Origin: Balneolaceae bacterium UBA2956
Lineage (GTDB): Bacteria; Bacteroidota; Rhodothermia; Balneolales; Balneolaceae
Assembly: GCA_002348545.1 (NCBI GenBank)
Contig: DEBM01000024.1
Span: 1-7,546 of the forward strand
Direction: 5' to 3'
DNA length: 7,546 nt
Shown here: positions 6,566 to 7,546 of the stretch, piece by piece
Layout: every line of letters begins with the position of its first letter
Numbering within the stretch: the first letter of the stretch is position 1
Notes under the pieces: generated by a model
Databases searched by the model: none
The model's input: only the letters and a program-made list of their open reading frames with translations
What the model was told of the DNA's origin: nothing
Translations under genes and position numbers: made by a program

Positions 6566-6577
6566 TTATTATAATAA
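6566..6577. repeat. 12-base AT-only palindrome TTATTATAATAA
   Basis: A perfect self-complementary 12-mer begins 11 bases after the DUF349 stop codon, in the 87-base gap before the metallo-hydrolase gene. It has no GC and no T-run following, so it is not a usual terminator. Being made only of A and T, it is easily explained by chance. Confidence 0.2.
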
Positions 6578-6642
6578 TTCACCTTAAATATGTAGGATAT
6601 TAAACAGCGGTGTTTCAAGATCTTAATTAGTTTGTGAGATTT

Positions 6643-7494
6643 ATGGTTAAAATAAAATTTTGGGGAGTTCGAGGTTCTACGCCATGCGCTAACAACGAAA
6701 ATATGGGTTTTGGGGGCAATACGTCCTGCGTTCAAATATCTGCGACTCATTTAAATGAGCTCCTTGTGTTGGATTGTGGCACCGGAATTAGAAATTTGGG
6801 TAATGATATTATTCAAAAAAAGGAAGCACTTCGTGGGCATATATTTCTAACTCATCCGCATTGGGATCATCTCCAAGGATTTGGCTTTTTTAAACCGTTC
6901 TATCATCCAGAGGGTAACTTTAATTTGCATTTAACCTCTCAACCTGGATTGAGTTGCAACGAGATATTGCAAGGGCATTTTTCAAATACCTTTTTTCCGG
7001 TCACTTTGGACATGCTTTCAGCCGAGATGAAATGTACAAGCATAGAGGAAGGTGTGTATGACTATGGTGATTTTGTAGTTGAAATGATGTGGGGTAGGCA
7101 TACCATTCCAACCGGAATATTTAAGGTAATTATTGAGGATAAGGTTATTGTATATGCCCCGGATAATGAATTACCACATGACAATTCGGAAAACTCTAAA
7201 ACTTTTATAGAAAAGTTTCTAGCGTTTATACAAGGTGCAGATGTGCTTATACATGATGCTCAATATAATTTAGAAGAATATAAGCAGCGAGAGGGCTGGG
7301 GGCACACTAACTGGGAAAAGCTTCTTGAGCTTACAAAAAACTCTCAGATTAAACAGCTATATTTAACACATCATGATCCTGATAATTCCGACGTCGATTT
7401 GCAAAAAAGATGTGATCAGATTCAAGCGGAGTACGAAAGTGTTTACGAACTAGTTACTCTAGCACGAGATGAAATGGTAGTTGAATTACCTTAA
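6643..7494 (+). CDS. Metallo-beta-lactamase-fold metal-dependent hydrolase
   Basis: This 283-residue cytoplasmic protein belongs to the MBL-fold superfamily, in the group whose members start with (M)xIxFWGVRGSTP and act as phosphodiesterase- or nuclease-like hydrolases. The N-terminal VKIKFWGVRGSTPC at 2-15 and FGGNTSCVQI at 23-32 are typical. The metal-binding motif HPHWDH is at 71-76 (His71, His73, Asp75, His76). His153 in GRHT, Asp174 in APDNE, and His243 or His244 in LTHHDPDN complete a likely two-metal site; HDAQY at 204-208 and WGHTNW at 219-224 are also conserved in the group. The frame is open back to a GTG at 6634, but the ATG chosen places the conserved strand right at the N-terminus. 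There is no signal peptide. The substrate cannot be told; cyclic nucleotides, cyclic phosphates or RNA are possibilities for relatives. It follows the DUF349 gene by 87 bases with no visible terminator between them. Confidence 0.9.
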   Translation: MVKIKFWGVRGSTPCANNENMGFGGNTSCVQISATHLNELLVLDCGTGIRNLGNDIIQKKEALRGHIFLTHPHWDHLQGFGFFKPFYHPEGNFNLHLTSQPGLSCNEILQGHFSNTFFPVTLDMLSAEMKCTSIEEGVYDYGDFVVEMMWGRHTIPTGIFKVIIEDKVIVYAPDNELPHDNSENSKTFIEKFLAFIQGADVLIHDAQYNLEEYKQREGWGHTNWEKLLELTKNSQIKQLYLTHHDPDNSDVDLQKRCDQIQAEYESVYELVTLARDEMVVELP

Positions 7495-7546
7495 AAGAGT
7501 ATTTTTCTGTGATGTTTTACAATGCTGATTTCTGATATTAATTCAG

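Noticed and set aside
6556..6750. Minus-strand open frame of 64 codons across the gap before the metallo-hydrolase gene
   Set aside because: It overlaps the conserved N-terminus of the hydrolase and has no ribosome binding site or family resemblance.
7495..7546. Right-edge sequence searched for a terminator or a new gene start
   Set aside because: No GC-rich hairpin with a T-run, no convincing start codon with context, and the window ends too soon to judge.
1..7546. CRISPR array, insertion sequence ends, tRNA or rRNA genes, riboswitch
   Set aside because: No regularly spaced repeats, terminal inverted repeats, cloverleaf-like segments or conserved riboswitch cores were seen in the gaps, and the gaps are short.

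Overview
The window looks like ordinary chromosomal, AT-rich DNA from a member of the Bacteroidota or a close relative such as Balneolota/Rhodothermota. The main evidence is a DUF3822-type gene (a family I know mainly from Bacteroidetes) placed upstream of rsmD and coaD, and a long protein with five tandem DUF349 repeats. Start codons also mostly lack a Shine-Dalgarno sequence, as is common in that group. I see no mobile element, CRISPR array, tRNA, rRNA or phage gene.

Left arm (1-2475, all minus strand; transcription runs from 2475 toward 1). The order is a small single-pass membrane protein with a GspG-like stretch, a DUF3822 protein with a probable actin-like fold, rsmD (16S rRNA m2G966 methyltransferase) and coaD (phosphopantetheine adenylyltransferase, running off the left edge). 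The first two genes share one base (TAATG). rsmD and coaD are 5 bases apart. A 95-base spacer separates the two pairs. rsmD and coaD are housekeeping genes for ribosome maturation and coenzyme A synthesis; the first two have no established role.

Right arm (2476-7546, all plus strand). A divergent junction carrying a 13-base inverted repeat leads into a DinF-type MATE exporter. This is followed by an unrecognised 116-residue protein, a 277-base AT-rich spacer, a 647-residue DUF349-repeat protein, and an 87-base spacer before a metallo-beta-lactamase-fold hydrolase. The spacers here are 87 to 277 bases, so these genes need not form one operon.

I did not find a clear undescribed system. The best candidates for a second look are the coupled pair of membrane protein and actin-fold protein (possibly PilN/PilM-like in layout), the orphan gene at 3984-4334, and the very regular DUF349 array with a decayed sixth repeat. 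Several starts were moved downstream of the longest open frame, with reasons given in each entry.
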